A stretch of DNA of 64,000 nucleotides, from the NCBI GenBank assembly GCA_033439765.1, contig JAULSN010000006.1, positions 2,170,001 to 2,234,000 on the forward strand. The letters run 5' to 3'. The position numbers were made by a program, and so were the translations under genes. The DNA is from Lasiosphaeria ovina. Its lineage: Eukaryota > Ascomycota > Sordariomycetes > Sordariales > Lasiosphaeriaceae. Under the pieces are notes generated by a model, which saw nothing but the letters and a program-made list of their open reading frames with translations, did no database searches and was not told the DNA's origin. Positions 10,429 through 20,693 of the stretch are shown piece after piece; position 1 is the first letter of the stretch, and each line of letters starts with the position of its first letter.

Positions 10429-12298
10429 ATGTCTACCGAAAAATACGCGAACTTCAGAAACGAGGAGACCTTTCCACCGTTCACCAAGCTCCCTGAAGAA
10501 CATGACATCAACCTCTTTTATTATGAAACCTCTGACAACTACGAGTACAAGCCGAGCAGGCACTGGTGCTTTCTTGCCGAGATTTTCGATGTCGAAGGAT
10601 TCATCCGCTTGCGGCTCATGGTCCGGGACAAGAGAGGCGTTGCAGCCCCAGTTGCGTTTTACACCGACGATAAGGGAGCCGAGTTCACACACCACGCTCG
10701 GTCGGGATTTACGGTGGTAATTTTGTACGCAAACCAACATGGCTTCCTTGATTCGACAGTTGGGGTTCGTTTGGAGGAGAACAGCGTTTGCAAGGTGAGT
10801 ATGGTATCCTCAATTTTGGCTAACACGTTTTTGGGTGCTGGTCAAGCAGTATTAAACGAGTTTCAGATCATCCCAGCGCCGTTGAATGAAGTGCTGGCGC
10901 TCAGCGATAGAGTTGGCCGCTACTCGACGGGGCGAGCGGGCCGGAGAACGTGTCACGGCTGTGACGAGGAGAAGGTGGATTTGCAGAAGTGTGCCCGGTG
11001 TTGCATTTTTTGGTATTGCAACAAGGTAAGGCCCAACCGAGCCGCCATAACTTTCCAGCTAATTTTTTCCGTTCTCTTAGTCCTGCCAGATAAATGGCTG
11101 GAACAACCGAGGTCACAAGCGCGACTGCAAATTGATCAGAGACAATGGTTTGCGCGCCATGTTCTCGATGAACTGGGATCGATTCGAACGTTTCGTCGAG
11201 TTTCCCCTCGCCGAGCCCATGACGGCAAGCGGAAGCACAACAACAATAACAACAACAACAACAACAACGGCCAGTTCAACGATCAAGAACGAGGTGCGTG
11301 GGAGCCAGGCGGCGCAAGAGAATATAGCGACTTCCAACATGGCGGAAGGTCCATCTACCTCGATCGACGACCCCCAGACGGACGGATTATATGACATCCA
11401 ACCCATTCCTTGCAAAGGAATGGGGATGATTGCTACGGCAAAGATCCCCAAAGGAACCCGAATCCTCTCGGAGCTGCCACTCTTCCGCGTTCCCCGGGAC
11501 AACCCCGACATCAGCGCGGTAGACGACATCGTCATAAGCGAGGTTTCACGGCTCAACGCAGCACAGCGACGCGAGTTTTTCGACCTCGCCAATGTCCACG
11601 GCGCCGCCCACAGCCTGGCCATGGGTATTGCGCGGACCAACGTTCTTCCCTTGGGCTCCAACTCCCGTACTGGCGGCCTCTTCCTCGTCGCGTCGCGCAT
11701 CAACCACTCCTGTCGACACAGCGCGCAAAACACATGGAACGAGAACGTTGGACGTCTGACCATCCACGCTCTGCGCGACATCGAGCCGGGCGACGAGATA
11801 ACCATCTGCTACCTGCCCAGCACGAGCCCGTATAAGGAGCGGCGGCGCACGCTGAGCACTTCTTTCAAGTTTACTTGCGCCTGCGAGCTCTGCTCGCTTC
11901 CGCCTGCGCAGCGCAGGCAGAGCGATGCGCGGTTGAGCAGAATTCAGGATCTGGATACGCAGATCTCGACTACCTTGTGGGGTGACAATGTGAAGGAGAA
12001 ACAAGCGCTCCGCCTGGTCCGCTCGGTGCTGAATTTGTTTCGAGAGGAGGGCATCTGGGATGCAGGCATTGGGCGGGCATATTATGACGCGTATCAGATC
12101 GCGGTGCATTTTGCGGATGAGCCTAGGGCTAAGGTGTATGCTCAGAGGGCCTGGGAGGCACGCTGCGTCGCTGAGGGGGAGGACAGCCCTACCTCAGTGA
12201 AGATGAAGAGGGCTGTTGAGGAGAGACGGGATGTCGAGGTGCCAGAAATGGATGAGAATCGGTTTGAGGAGTGGTTGTGGATGGATACAGATAACTGA
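10429..12298 (+). CDS. MYND zinc-finger and SET-domain protein
   Basis: The predicted protein has 580 aa from exons 10429-10794, 10867-11025 and 11081-12298. The introns are GTGAGT...CAG (72 nt) and GTAAGG...TAG (55 nt), and both joins keep frame. The MYND zinc finger is assembled across intron 2: CHGC, CARC, WYCNK, then SCQ and GHKRDC. An Asn/Thr-rich linker contains a Thr run coded by an AAC/ACA microsatellite. The SET domain follows: GMGMIATAKIPKGTRIL, then RINHSC with N and W downstream, HALRDIEPGDEITICYL, and the post-SET Cys pair FTCACELC. This matches the SMYD-like class of lysine methyltransferases, acting on histones or other proteins with S-adenosylmethionine. The NHSC and EITICY motifs are intact, so it may be active. 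The N-terminal 120 residues contain a region common in fungal MYND proteins. The substrate cannot be inferred. Confidence 0.85.
11238..11268 (+). repeat. AAC trinucleotide microsatellite inside the MYND-SET gene
   Basis: About ten imperfect AAC units. In frame they code a Thr-rich linker (TTTITTTTTTT) between the MYND and SET regions. Length could vary between strains without breaking frame. Confidence 0.85.
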
Positions 12299-13024
12299 GG
12301 ACGCAGGGTTAATAGGCTGGGAGTAAAGCTTCTTTTGGAGCACGCCAGGTGGCCACGCTCGGTCTTTCGCTCACTTGCTGACGACTGGCGTCTTCACCTT
12401 GTTGCGACAGCCTGGACCCTGCTGGGCTTCATGTGTCCTGGTCTCACCAATGGACACTTCCTCAGGTGTAGCGGCTTTGGAGATCACTGTAACCCCTTAT
12501 AGGCATTGAACTATCCCATTACAGAGAGGGTTTGTTTATAGGTATCTTCCATCTTAACCAACACCCTCCTCTGCCCTGTTTGTCCGCATTACCAAGGCCG
12601 CCTCACACCTGGTCTTCCTGGGAACGACAACTTCCCCCCCGACGAACCACCTAGGACAGCAAACCGTGCCTTCCCAAGAGCAGACAATCCGCAAACCCGC
12701 CGCTCCACTTCCTGGCCTTCAACATCGAGTTCAGCTACTTCTCGTACTCCAACTAGTCCGCCTCCAAATTAGTCAACAAGATATCCGTCGTCAGCGCCGC
12801 CTCAGAAATATTCCAACCCAGCTCAGTAGCACCTTTTCATTTCCTTACCCACATCCTATTAGCTCATTTCAGTATTTATACTAAATATAAGAGGGAAAAG
12901 GACTTAAAAAACAAATACTTAACTTACTTCTTATCGTCCATAATACTCCTTGTATATCCTAGAATAGAGGTACCAGATCTGGGACATAGGTGGCCCAAAA
13001 TTATTTCCTCGCGAATAGTTAACA
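12299..13024. other. Intergenic, grading into AT-rich RIP-affected DNA
   Basis: No supported gene. Base composition turns AT-rich after about 12,840, and CpA becomes scarce, marking the left edge of a small RIP-damaged patch. Confidence 0.45.
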
Positions 13025-13275
13025 TTTGAATTAGTTATCGTTATGGATAATGCTTCTTAGTACTATTTAGAGAAGATCCTATAGACGGGCCGAGATGTAG
13101 GAGTGGTTTTAGAGTTTCCATTATTATATACTTACCTAACTTGAACCCTATCGAGGATTACTTTTGGAGTACTTCAAAAATTCATTAAGAAAAAGTGGTA
13201 CGAAAACGAAGACTCTATTGCGAGAGAGTTCAGGATGTTTTTGGAGTGGTGCGTCAACGTGGTCGGGGATTCGCA
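13025..13275 (+). pseudogene. Tc1/mariner-type DDE transposase, 3' fragment
   Basis: The conceptual translation with stops and a frame slip shows the catalytic core of the IS630-Tc1-mariner superfamily: LVIVMDNAS for the second Asp, then GVVLEF, and a decayed form of the PYSPDLNPIE motif around 13,120-13,160 holding the third acidic residue. The downstream FLEW-type stretch follows at about 13,230-13,260. In-frame TAG codons replace likely CAG or TGG codons, as expected after RIP. No inverted repeats or 5' half are visible. The fragment ends abruptly at about 13,270, where an unrelated minus-strand relic begins. Confidence 0.6.
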
Positions 13276-14360
13276 AGCTGTAGTGCCGCTCTCCACCTGT
13301 CACTCTCGACTTGCTGCAGAGTCCAGTTACAGTACTCCTTAAGGTTGTCCTTTCTGTCTCCGTCCACGTCCTTGAGATCTTCACCGGAGGGTGTCCCGGC
13401 CGTATCACGGTGCCTGCCGTGGGCGAGACATGAGTTTTACAAAGACGATAGTAAATGGAAACCCTCTACCTTCCGCTTACGGCTGTTATTTAATACGTCT
13501 TTGAGAATTTTGGGTGGAATCTTAATATTAACGTCGACCTCCTCTTCTTTCTCTCCTTCCTTTGTGTTGCCTTTCATACAATGGAAAATATCCTCCAGGT
13601 GCCTTGGTAGTAGCTTAATGTGATTTCCTCGTTCGTCCGGTTAGTAGTGGGGTCCTTGCTTGTAGTGTTTCCCTCTGTAGCGATGATGTTTATAGACCCG
13701 GGTCTAAAGACTAGCGTCGGCGGCTCTCTGAAGCTTTTGAACCTTGGTATTAGTTTTCTTCTTTGTCTTGCCCTTTGCCGTCGTAGAGACCCTTGTGGCT
13801 TCCTCGTGAATAAACTCTACACTGAAGGTTATCTTTCTCCCCTTACTAAACAAGTTACTAAGACCTTCTAAATGGTTTTCCAGTACGTCCCAATCAATCT
13901 CGTTCGGCTTGTATCGTTTCACCAGACTATACTAGGGGGTTCGCTTAACGTATATATCGATGATTTCGTACATATAAATACCTCCTGGGAACTTATCCTC
14001 GTCTTTTAGAAGGCTTTCAAGTCGTGTCCGGAAGTCATCCTTCCAAAAATTGCTCGGAGCGAGGACGAGATCGAGATCGTATCTGAATAAATATGCCTAG
14101 CTCTAATATTCTTACGTAGGGAGACTTTCTACTGAAAGTCGTAGTGGGTGTATTCGGGGTTATTCTTGTTATACTGTTTGTTTCTTTCCCAGCTATTCAG
14201 TCGCAGAAGCGGCAGTATACGTTCGCCGCTTAGCTGATCGCCCCGTTCCGTCACTGGGCTGGCTCGTTCGGCTGCTGGGCTGACTCTGGGACTCTCAGAT
14301 GTGAGAGGCTCGGGTGTTTTATAGTTCAAGGCATAATCTCTGCCTAGCTAGTCAAAGTCG
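13276..14360 (-). pseudogene. RIP-damaged hypothetical gene relic
   Basis: Read on the minus strand, long stretches make protein-like sequence broken only by TAG codons. From about 14,070 to 13,870: YDLDLVLAPSNFW, FPGGIYMYEIIDIYVKRTP, EIDWDVLENHLEGLSN. Near 13,650-13,520: LLPRHLEDIFHCMKGN and IKIPPKILKDVLNNSRKRK. Near 13,340: NLKEYCNWTLQQVESDRW. The stops at expected Gln positions fit CAG to TAG by RIP. I recognise the style of a repeated fungal hypothetical but no named family. A transposon-borne accessory gene is possible. An upstream segment (14,329-14,129, rich in Ser/Pro/Glu) is probably its N-terminal region. Confidence 0.45.
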
Positions 14361-14834
14361 ATAATTTCTATGATAGTATGTCTTCTAAGCTGGTAAATAG
14401 AGGCGAGGGAGGCAAGATCGTTGCCACATTGCCTCCGCGCCTCTCACTGGGAACGGAGGAGAGAATTGGGAACGGAGAGGACACGTGGCCATTCCCTCGG
14501 AGTTTCTCCATGAGAGCCCCATTGTATGCCGAATATAGAATCTCGCTAAAACCACAATATGGCTTCCCAGAGAATCTTTGATCAGTACCCATGCCCCTCT
14601 ATGCGGACCGTGATGTGTCTTTTGGAGTTGATGTACCTATCTCAAATGGGGGATGGCCAGTTATTTTAAATGCGCCATTCGCCGCCAATATGTAGCTCCT
14701 GGATACCTCATAGTTTAGTTGCTATTGGCCTGGAAGATCCTTAATTTCCTAAAAGGGAAGGACTTACTCGTCTTGGCGAGAGAGATCTATGTACCTGAGA
14801 TATTTTTCTATCTAAAAGACGCTAGTTCGTCTCT
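14361..14834. other. Uncharacterised stretch left of the telomere tract
   Basis: No gene recognised. A short imperfect palindrome (GAGGCAA...TTGCCTC, about 14,407-14,434) is present. Composition is intermediate between the RIP patch and normal DNA. Confidence 0.3.
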
Positions 14835-14863
14835 CTAACCCTAACCCTAACCCTAACCCTAAC
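14835..14863 (+). repeat. Interstitial telomeric repeat, about 4.8 copies of CCCTAA
   Basis: A perfect run of the standard filamentous-fungal telomere repeat (TTAGGG on the other strand). The CCCTAA strand reads left to right, which is the orientation of a telomere capping the left end of the DNA that follows. It sits exactly where AT-rich, RIP-type sequence changes to normal coding sequence, and the coding frame to its right runs out through the repeats without an upstream gene body. Confidence 0.95.
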
Positions 14864-15758
14864 GGGTTACGACAGTTCCGGAGACCGAAGCTCTGCTCAT
14901 GAGGACTCTGAGGACGATTTCGGCATCCGTCTCCGTGCTCCTCAAAGGGAACCCTTTCCCAGGGCGCCCCAATACCTGATCAGGGAGGTGGCTCGTCATG
15001 ACGACAACCTGGAGGACGATTGCAAATGCTACTGCTCAACCAATGGTTGTACGCCGATTCACATGTTTTCGGTACTTGCAGGGTTCAGCGCGGTGAAAAC
15101 GTGGGCCCAGATCCAAGACGACATCTTCTCCTGGATTTATGACACTGATGCTTCATATCAGCAACGTTGCCGGTATGTGGCAGCTGCCTGTCGGCTTGAA
15201 GTGTTTAGTCGTCTCGGCATGGCGCATACTTGCTGTCGACGAGATACCCACTTCATATGTGTGGATCTCGACGAAGACACAAGGCAGGAACTCCGGGAGG
15301 AGGACGCAAACTTCAAGGCCCAACTGGATCTCATAATGAGTGCTTTTGATGCTGTGATGGCTCAAGTGAGCCGAAAGCCGCTTCGGTCCGTCTGGTGGCG
15401 ATGGTGGTCACAGCTCGACAGAATATTACCGCCATTGCTTCCCTGGGAGCGGGGTTTACAATACTGCCCCTTGAAACCAGCAATGCCATCTGATCAGCGA
15501 TCGGCTTTGCTGGAAACCCGAGAGATAAGGCAGTTCCTCGTCCTGAAACGGAAGGGCTATTCGAAGCATGTCGACTTTCTGGATGTGATCAAGGATCACC
15601 TAACTCAGCTCCTGGGCGTATGTCTTGATGAACAATACGTGGTGGAAGTACGGCGGGATGGCTTTAGGGGTCCAGTTGACCGGGAAGTGGTGGGTGTATG
15701 GGCAGGGAGGAAGATCCGGATTACTCGCAGGCTTGTTCGCAGGAGGCGGTCTTTCTAA
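14864..15758 (+). pseudogene. 5'-truncated fungal hypothetical with a Cys-rich motif
   Basis: The open frame extends from the telomere tract to the stop at 15758. The first ATG is at 14988 (256 aa), but coding-like sequence (EDSEDDFGIRLRAPQREPF) precedes it, so the N-terminus has been lost. The segment DDCKCYCSTNGCTPIHMF and later RLEVFSRLGMAHTCC resemble the C-terminal Cys-rich region of a family of large fungal proteins, often with ankyrin repeats or no known domain. The C-terminus is basic (RKIRITRRLVRRRRSF). Base use is normal and there are no internal stops, so the fragment is either young or still translated from 14988. Function unknown. Confidence 0.55.
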
Positions 15759-16295
15759 CCAGCTATATTATGGGCAATTCCATGTATTAAATTGTGTTGA
15801 TTGAACCTCGCATAGCTTGAGGCTAACGGTCATGATTGATAGCATAGCAAAGCGATCAAGACGAGAGGAAAACAATTGACTAATTAGCAAAAAATGACGA
15901 AAGTAGTATTGCAAAGTGGGTTGGCATCCCCTTTTGACAATGAACTCCGCAGGGAAATGAATAGGAGCTGCCCGACCGCGGTATCAGAGTTGATGTTGAT
16001 GATACCAGCAGTAATTAGGTGGGATTGGGAAATTGTCGAAAAGTGGGTAATTGGTGAGGGGAACTCGGTTTAAACCAACTTGATTGGACACCATCACTTC
16101 CTCCGAACTCGGGCGGCCAACAAGTCGCGTGGTCATGGCATTCATCGCGCGCTTTTCGCTATTGCGGAAGGCTCCCGGCGGCATCTTGTCAACTTCATCT
16201 CCGCCCCCTATCACGAAATCGATGTCCGTTCTGAGCCCCTTGGCTTCAGACCGCAGCTCAGATTTGTTCAATATCCAGCATTCAAACCAACCGGC
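15759..16295. other. Intergenic upstream of a HET gene
   Basis: Nothing beyond the probable promoter and 5' UTR of the HET gene. The coding frame is open from 16080, but residues before the ATG at 16296 do not look like conserved HET-protein sequence. Confidence 0.35.
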
Positions 16296-18176
16296 ATGTC
16301 AGGATGGTGTTCGCCCGCAGTTGGCCCCTGCAAAGCTCTCTTTTTCAATGGGACAGGGGTTCCGACTCATTGGTCTACTCTCAACAACCCGGCGAATCCC
16401 AATTGCCTCGGCTGCAAGCTGATTCGGGACGCAATTCTCTGCTTCATCCCCGCCGAAGACCTCTCCTCCCGCGACATGTCGATCAAAGTGAGCGGGAGTA
16501 GGGATAAAGACAAGCGACCCCGGCTCATCTACCTCGAACCGCATTCGACCGACACGTGGAACGCCGCTGGAGACTGCGCGCTGGAGCTGTATTTGGACAA
16601 GACAGGATCGAACCCGGAGCGCAATGGCTGGCCAGTAGTGTTTCTTCCCCTCGCACCACCACAAAAAGCCACCCATGACTTTGACGGCAGACTCCAGCTC
16701 ATCAAACCTTGGCTGCAGGACTGCCAGAGCAACCACCCTTTATGCACCCCAAGCGCTCCCCAGAACCTCCCGAAACGTGTCCTGGATGTCTCTCCTCCAG
16801 ACTGTGCTCTTCGTCTTCACGAGCCCGCAGCCAACGAAACCGGAACGTATTTCTGTCTCAGCCATCGATGGGGCACTCCCCAACCCCTCACAACAACCAC
16901 CGCCACGCTCAGCCAGCGTATGCAAAACATCCCCTGGGAAGACGTCCCAAAGACATTCCAGGACGCCATCCAGATAACCCGCAGTCTGGGTGTTCGCTAT
17001 CTCTGGATCGACAGCCTCTGCATCATCCAAGACGACGACGCAGACTGGCTTCAACAAGCATCCCAGATGTGCAACATCTATCGGGATGCATCTCTGACGC
17101 TCGCTTGCACAAGGGCGGTGGGCTGTCACCAAACTCTCCTCCCGTCTTTCAACCGATATGTCGAAGGCCGCGACTCCAGCGGCAGGCCCTACCGTGTCTT
17201 AGTACGCCTCATAGACGGGCACTTCAACGCCGAGCAGAGAATCGAAGGCTCCCTTCTACGACGCGGCTGGGTGTTTCAGGAAAGGCTTCTGTCCCGAAGG
17301 TACTTGCATTTTGGGTACGATGAGTTGTACTGGGAGTGCATGGAGAACACCCTCTGCGAGTGTCGCGATGGTGTCATCGGAGAGCCCCTTGAGATCCGGT
17401 CTGCTGGCGCCAGAATCCCTGATAGTGCGGGGCGAAGGTCCTGGCAGACGATATGGCATGAAATCGTGCGGGATTATACATATCTCGATCTGACAAAGAT
17501 GACGGACCGGCCGCAGGCGATACTTGGGCTTGTTGCGGAAATGGAGCAGCGAAGAGGGTCGAGATACCTGTATGGCCTCTGGTCCGATACGTTTCTCGCA
17601 GATCTCGCGTGGGAGGTTGTCCCTTATGACGAGGACCAATTCGTCTCTCCAGTAACACGGCGAAAGCCGACATGGTCGTGGGTCTCGGTCGACGGGCAGT
17701 GTGTGTACTTCGATGCACCAGCGGAGCGTGGCGTCACGCACATGGTCTACGGCCAGGACTCGCAGTGGACGCTCAGCGCGGATACCTCTCTCCTTGGCAT
17801 CGATACCAGTACCACAGGCGGTGTTACGATCACACTTCGAGCCAGGCTTTTCGCTGGTACATCAACTGGTGCGACCAGAAACGATTGGGTTCACCGCTCC
17901 TTCAGTCATGCTTCAAAGAATGAGGATTATGCATACTTTGACGATGGGGCATTGAACCCGCCTCTACCAGAAGGGACGCCTGTTTTTTACTTCGATCTTG
18001 TGACGCGAGGCTCAAAAGGAAGGGAACTGTGGTCGCGCGGCCTGCTTCTCATCAAGGTCTCTGAGAGTCCGGCGCTGTTTGAGCGCGTTGGACTGGTTGT
18101 CGGTCACAGTTGGACAGGCCGCGACGAGGCACGACATCTGGAAAAGGGCATTGAGACCGTTGTGGAAATTAGATAA
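16296..18176 (+). CDS. HET-domain (heterokaryon incompatibility) protein
   Basis: The protein has 626 aa from the ATG at 16296; an in-frame ATG at 16080 would add 72 residues of unconvincing sequence. The start of the mature-looking sequence (MSGWCSPAVGPCKALFFN, then CLGCKLIRDAI) fits the Cys-containing N-terminus common before HET domains. The three HET blocks are intact: YFCLSHRWG (about residue 185), FQDAIQITRSLGVRYLWIDS plus LCIIQDD (about 220-245), and RRGWVFQERLLSRR (about 325). Downstream are DRPQAILGL and KPTWSWVSVDGQ, also standard for the family. HET proteins trigger regulated cell death after fusion of unlike hyphae, probably via a TIR-like fold. There are no introns. It is probably functional. 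Confidence 0.88.
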   Translation: MSGWCSPAVGPCKALFFNGTGVPTHWSTLNNPANPNCLGCKLIRDAILCFIPAEDLSSRDMSIKVSGSRDKDKRPRLIYLEPHSTDTWNAAGDCALELYLDKTGSNPERNGWPVVFLPLAPPQKATHDFDGRLQLIKPWLQDCQSNHPLCTPSAPQNLPKRVLDVSPPDCALRLHEPAANETGTYFCLSHRWGTPQPLTTTTATLSQRMQNIPWEDVPKTFQDAIQITRSLGVRYLWIDSLCIIQDDDADWLQQASQMCNIYRDASLTLACTRAVGCHQTLLPSFNRYVEGRDSSGRPYRVLVRLIDGHFNAEQRIEGSLLRRGWVFQERLLSRRYLHFGYDELYWECMENTLCECRDGVIGEPLEIRSAGARIPDSAGRRSWQTIWHEIVRDYTYLDLTKMTDRPQAILGLVAEMEQRRGSRYLYGLWSDTFLADLAWEVVPYDEDQFVSPVTRRKPTWSWVSVDGQCVYFDAPAERGVTHMVYGQDSQWTLSADTSLLGIDTSTTGGVTITLRARLFAGTSTGATRNDWVHRSFSHASKNEDYAYFDDGALNPPLPEGTPVFYFDLVTRGSKGRELWSRGLLLIKVSESPALFERVGLVVGHSWTGRDEARHLEKGIETVVEIR

Positions 18177-18324
18177 TTGCCTTGATGTACATGTAACGCA
18201 ATTCCTGCTCCCATCTTTATTACAGAGTCCACCCCCTAACCTCAAGTCGCTATGACATCGCTGCCCCCCCCAAGGTACCTTGGCCGAGAAAACCCTCAAC
18301 TAAACTAAGCACACCCATTGACCC

Positions 18325-18633
18325 TCATTGTTTGGTGTCCGGGTCGTCCTGCACGATGCAAAGCCGGTCGACCCAAAGATATCGGAGCCCCATTTTCTTG
18401 ACGATGATGATCGCATCACTCACCGTCTTTGGGATGCGCCTCGATGCGAGAGACTCTGTCGTTTGGACGTCGGAGAGATTCCCCAGCTCCAGCTGGTCTC
18501 CGGGAGTGTTGCCCAAGACGTAGCTGAGACACACATATGGGAGACTCTTAGCTACGACAATACAGTCGGCAGCCGTGTCGATAATCCAGTGAGGCCGGCG
18601 CCGGTAACCAGGGGATGGCGCAGTGGCTAGCAT
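18325..18633 (-). pseudogene. HET-domain fragment
   Basis: On the minus strand, 102 aa contain the first two HET blocks: YVCLSYVLGN (normally LSY or LSH followed by WG) and RIPKTVSDAIIIVKKMGLRY followed by LWVDRLCIVQDD. The frame ends at a stop right after the second block, so the third block and the effector region are missing. VLG in place of the usual WG is another degenerate sign. It is a partial copy facing the intact HET gene tail to tail. Confidence 0.7.
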
Positions 18634-18640
18634 GCGACCT

Positions 18641-19344
18641 TCGGCAAGTTTCCAGCCAGCCTTTGAGGACTGCGCAAATCTGTGTGGGTCACTTTTAGAT
18701 CTCCACCACCCAACAGGTGTGACAACAGGTCCTGAAAGTATGGTCAGCGTTGTTCATCCTACTGCTTGCCAGTACGTATCCTCTGCTGCTCTGAATGAGC
18801 ACTCGAGCTGTCAGCTAAGCGCGTGGTCATCCTAGGTATCTATCTCGGAGGGGAGAGATCAACAAGTCTTGGGAACGCGCAGTACGGAATTCTGTGCCTG
18901 CAATACCTGACTTCCGAGCCATTCAAAAAAACCGACCATCACCAAATCTCAGTGCACGCCAAGAGGGGATACTTCGCCCTACATGACTACGCGGTCCAGT
19001 GCTGGTACGGTCATCTCCTCGGCTGGGCAGAGCCCCCAGAGCCGGAGGGCCCATCGGTCGCGCAAGCCCTAGGCCGGCTGGGAGGGCTGTTTCCGCAATC
19101 GTACGGCCTGGTTTCCAAAGTCGGTGATGCGGTAGAAGAGGTCATGACCCCTGCGGAGTTGCGGGCTGCGATCCAAGCGCTGCCAGAGGATGATAAAGAG
19201 CGAAATTCCTGTCTGGACATCGAAGCCCGGACGCTCGCCATTCGACAATGCATTGAGATGCTGAGAGACGAGCGAGTCACCTTGGAAGACGAGGAGGTTC
19301 TAGACAACCAATGGCACGCTCTCCGCTCTTTACCTCAGCCATAA
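18641..19344 (+). pseudogene. C-terminal fragment of a NACHT/NLR-like gene
   Basis: Two overlapping frames look like the region after a NACHT domain. First is VVHPTACQYVSSAALNEHSS (about 18,747-18,806), then after a frame change ILCLQYLTSEPFK and GYFALHDYAVQCWYGHLLGW (about 18,880-19,025), matching the leu-rich LCLQYL and ALHDYA motifs of this class. The frame change near 18,810-18,880 could be an unrecognised intron or a frameshift. No P-loop is present upstream, where the opposite-strand HET fragment lies instead. The end at 19344 (LRSLPQP) has a clean stop. Confidence 0.5.
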
Positions 19345-19486
19345 ACCTACCTGTATTTTTATCCTCGAAGCCCTGCTCATTGTCATCCGATCAAGACATT
19401 GAAATCGACGTTTTCTTTTTAGGTTTGGCGGATTCTGCTAGAAGCGATAGCATTTCCTCTTCATCGCCCTAGCTGCCCCCATATAT

Positions 19487-19668
19487 TTGGCGGCATGCGC
19501 AAAGCCTCCGGACGCAAGGACGAAGCCAATCGTCCTCGCATCGTCGGGCGGCTTAGCCGTCGGCGGGTTCGTCATTGTCAACCCCAACAATGCGACGCAG
19601 ACGCTCTCGTGCGACCACGGTTACATGGAGTCCTTTTTAAACCGTGGACGCCGCGTAAGGCCACACTC
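19487..19668 (+). pseudogene. Relic of an alpha/beta hydrolase-like N-terminus
   Basis: The stretch SSGGLAVGGFVIVNPNNATQ followed by TLSCDHGYMESF, and in the next frame FKPWTPRKATL, resembles the N-terminal region of a fungal secreted or membrane hydrolase family. A frameshift falls between the two pieces, and similarity stops near 19,668. It is a short decayed fragment. The identification rests on memory of the family and is tentative. Confidence 0.35.
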
Positions 19669-20693
19669 AATTTTACTTCTCCGTCTGCGTTTCCCCGAGA
19701 TTATGCAGCAATTCCTTCCTCACTCAATCCCGGACCATCAACAATGGCAGGCCAAAACCTCGGCTTTGTTGTCCCAGCTCTTCCTCTTACTTCTCTCTTC
19801 AGCTTTATACATCTGCATCATCCTGATCACGCTGGCAGCCGAACAGGCTCCAAGTGTGACTATCCTGATGAAGTGGCTGACTAGGTAATCGACTCGGAGC
19901 AGTCCGGGATTTCAAGGAGAGCGTAGACTAACTACCTAAAGAGTCAGCATACCACCACAGAAACACACGGGACGGACGGGAGAACAACTTGTCGTGCCAA
20001 GTTCCACGTAATAGGTACGAGCTGCCTTTTCTGACAAGTATACCCTCTTCGTCGACGCCAAGTGACTAAGCACGTGTGAATTAAACCACAGTCTTAGCAT
20101 GAGATCCGTTTAGCTTAATAATTAACTAGATGTTCACTAATCAGCGGGCACCTGTCTCCACCGCAGTTTGGTTTTTCGGTAAGACGAAAATGCATCGGTG
20201 GGTTCACCGGGCTTGGCTGAATTAATGTTTAGTGAACAGCCGTTTCGGGTGTGGCACGAGCGTGTTACAGACTAGGCCTTTGACGGCGCCAAACAGGGGT
20301 AATTGGGCCGATCAGTAATCGCGACGCAGCTTGGTAAGCGCTTTTCCAGTCTCGAATCGTCAAGTATCGGGAAAGCCAACCGGATGTGGAGACAAGATAT
20401 CGTCGAGCAGGAGTTGGTCAGCTTGCAGCCTCACTCACCTCTGTATGGAAATAGAATCGGTCCGTGGTTGCAGAGGAATCAGTAGCCACGACACCGAGCT
20501 AGCCGGGAGACTGACAAGTGTGCAGAGACAACTATATTTAAGAAGAGCAGACGGAACAAACAGCCATGATGATATCAACAAAGATTTCCACGCCTCGGTC
20601 AGTCCATCTCAACATCAACCGCTACTCTCTCCCTTCACCAAAACACCTACCCCCGATATAACCCCCACTTAAGTCAAAGTAACTATCCTCAAC
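19669..20693. other. Intergenic
   Basis: No supported gene. It contains the promoter and 5' UTR of the downstream hydrolase; CA-rich sequence (CCATCTCAACATCAACCGC) lies about 90 bp before the start codon. Confidence 0.4.

Noticed and set aside
10429..11394. 321-codon ORF reading through two introns of the MYND-SET gene
   Set aside because: Consensus splice sites at 10795-10866 and 11026-11080 give a longer protein with an intact MYND finger; the read-through ends in an Asn run.
16080..16295. Upstream in-frame start of the HET gene
   Set aside because: The 72 extra residues are His/Arg-rich and unlike the conserved start of the family; the ATG at 16296 is preferred.
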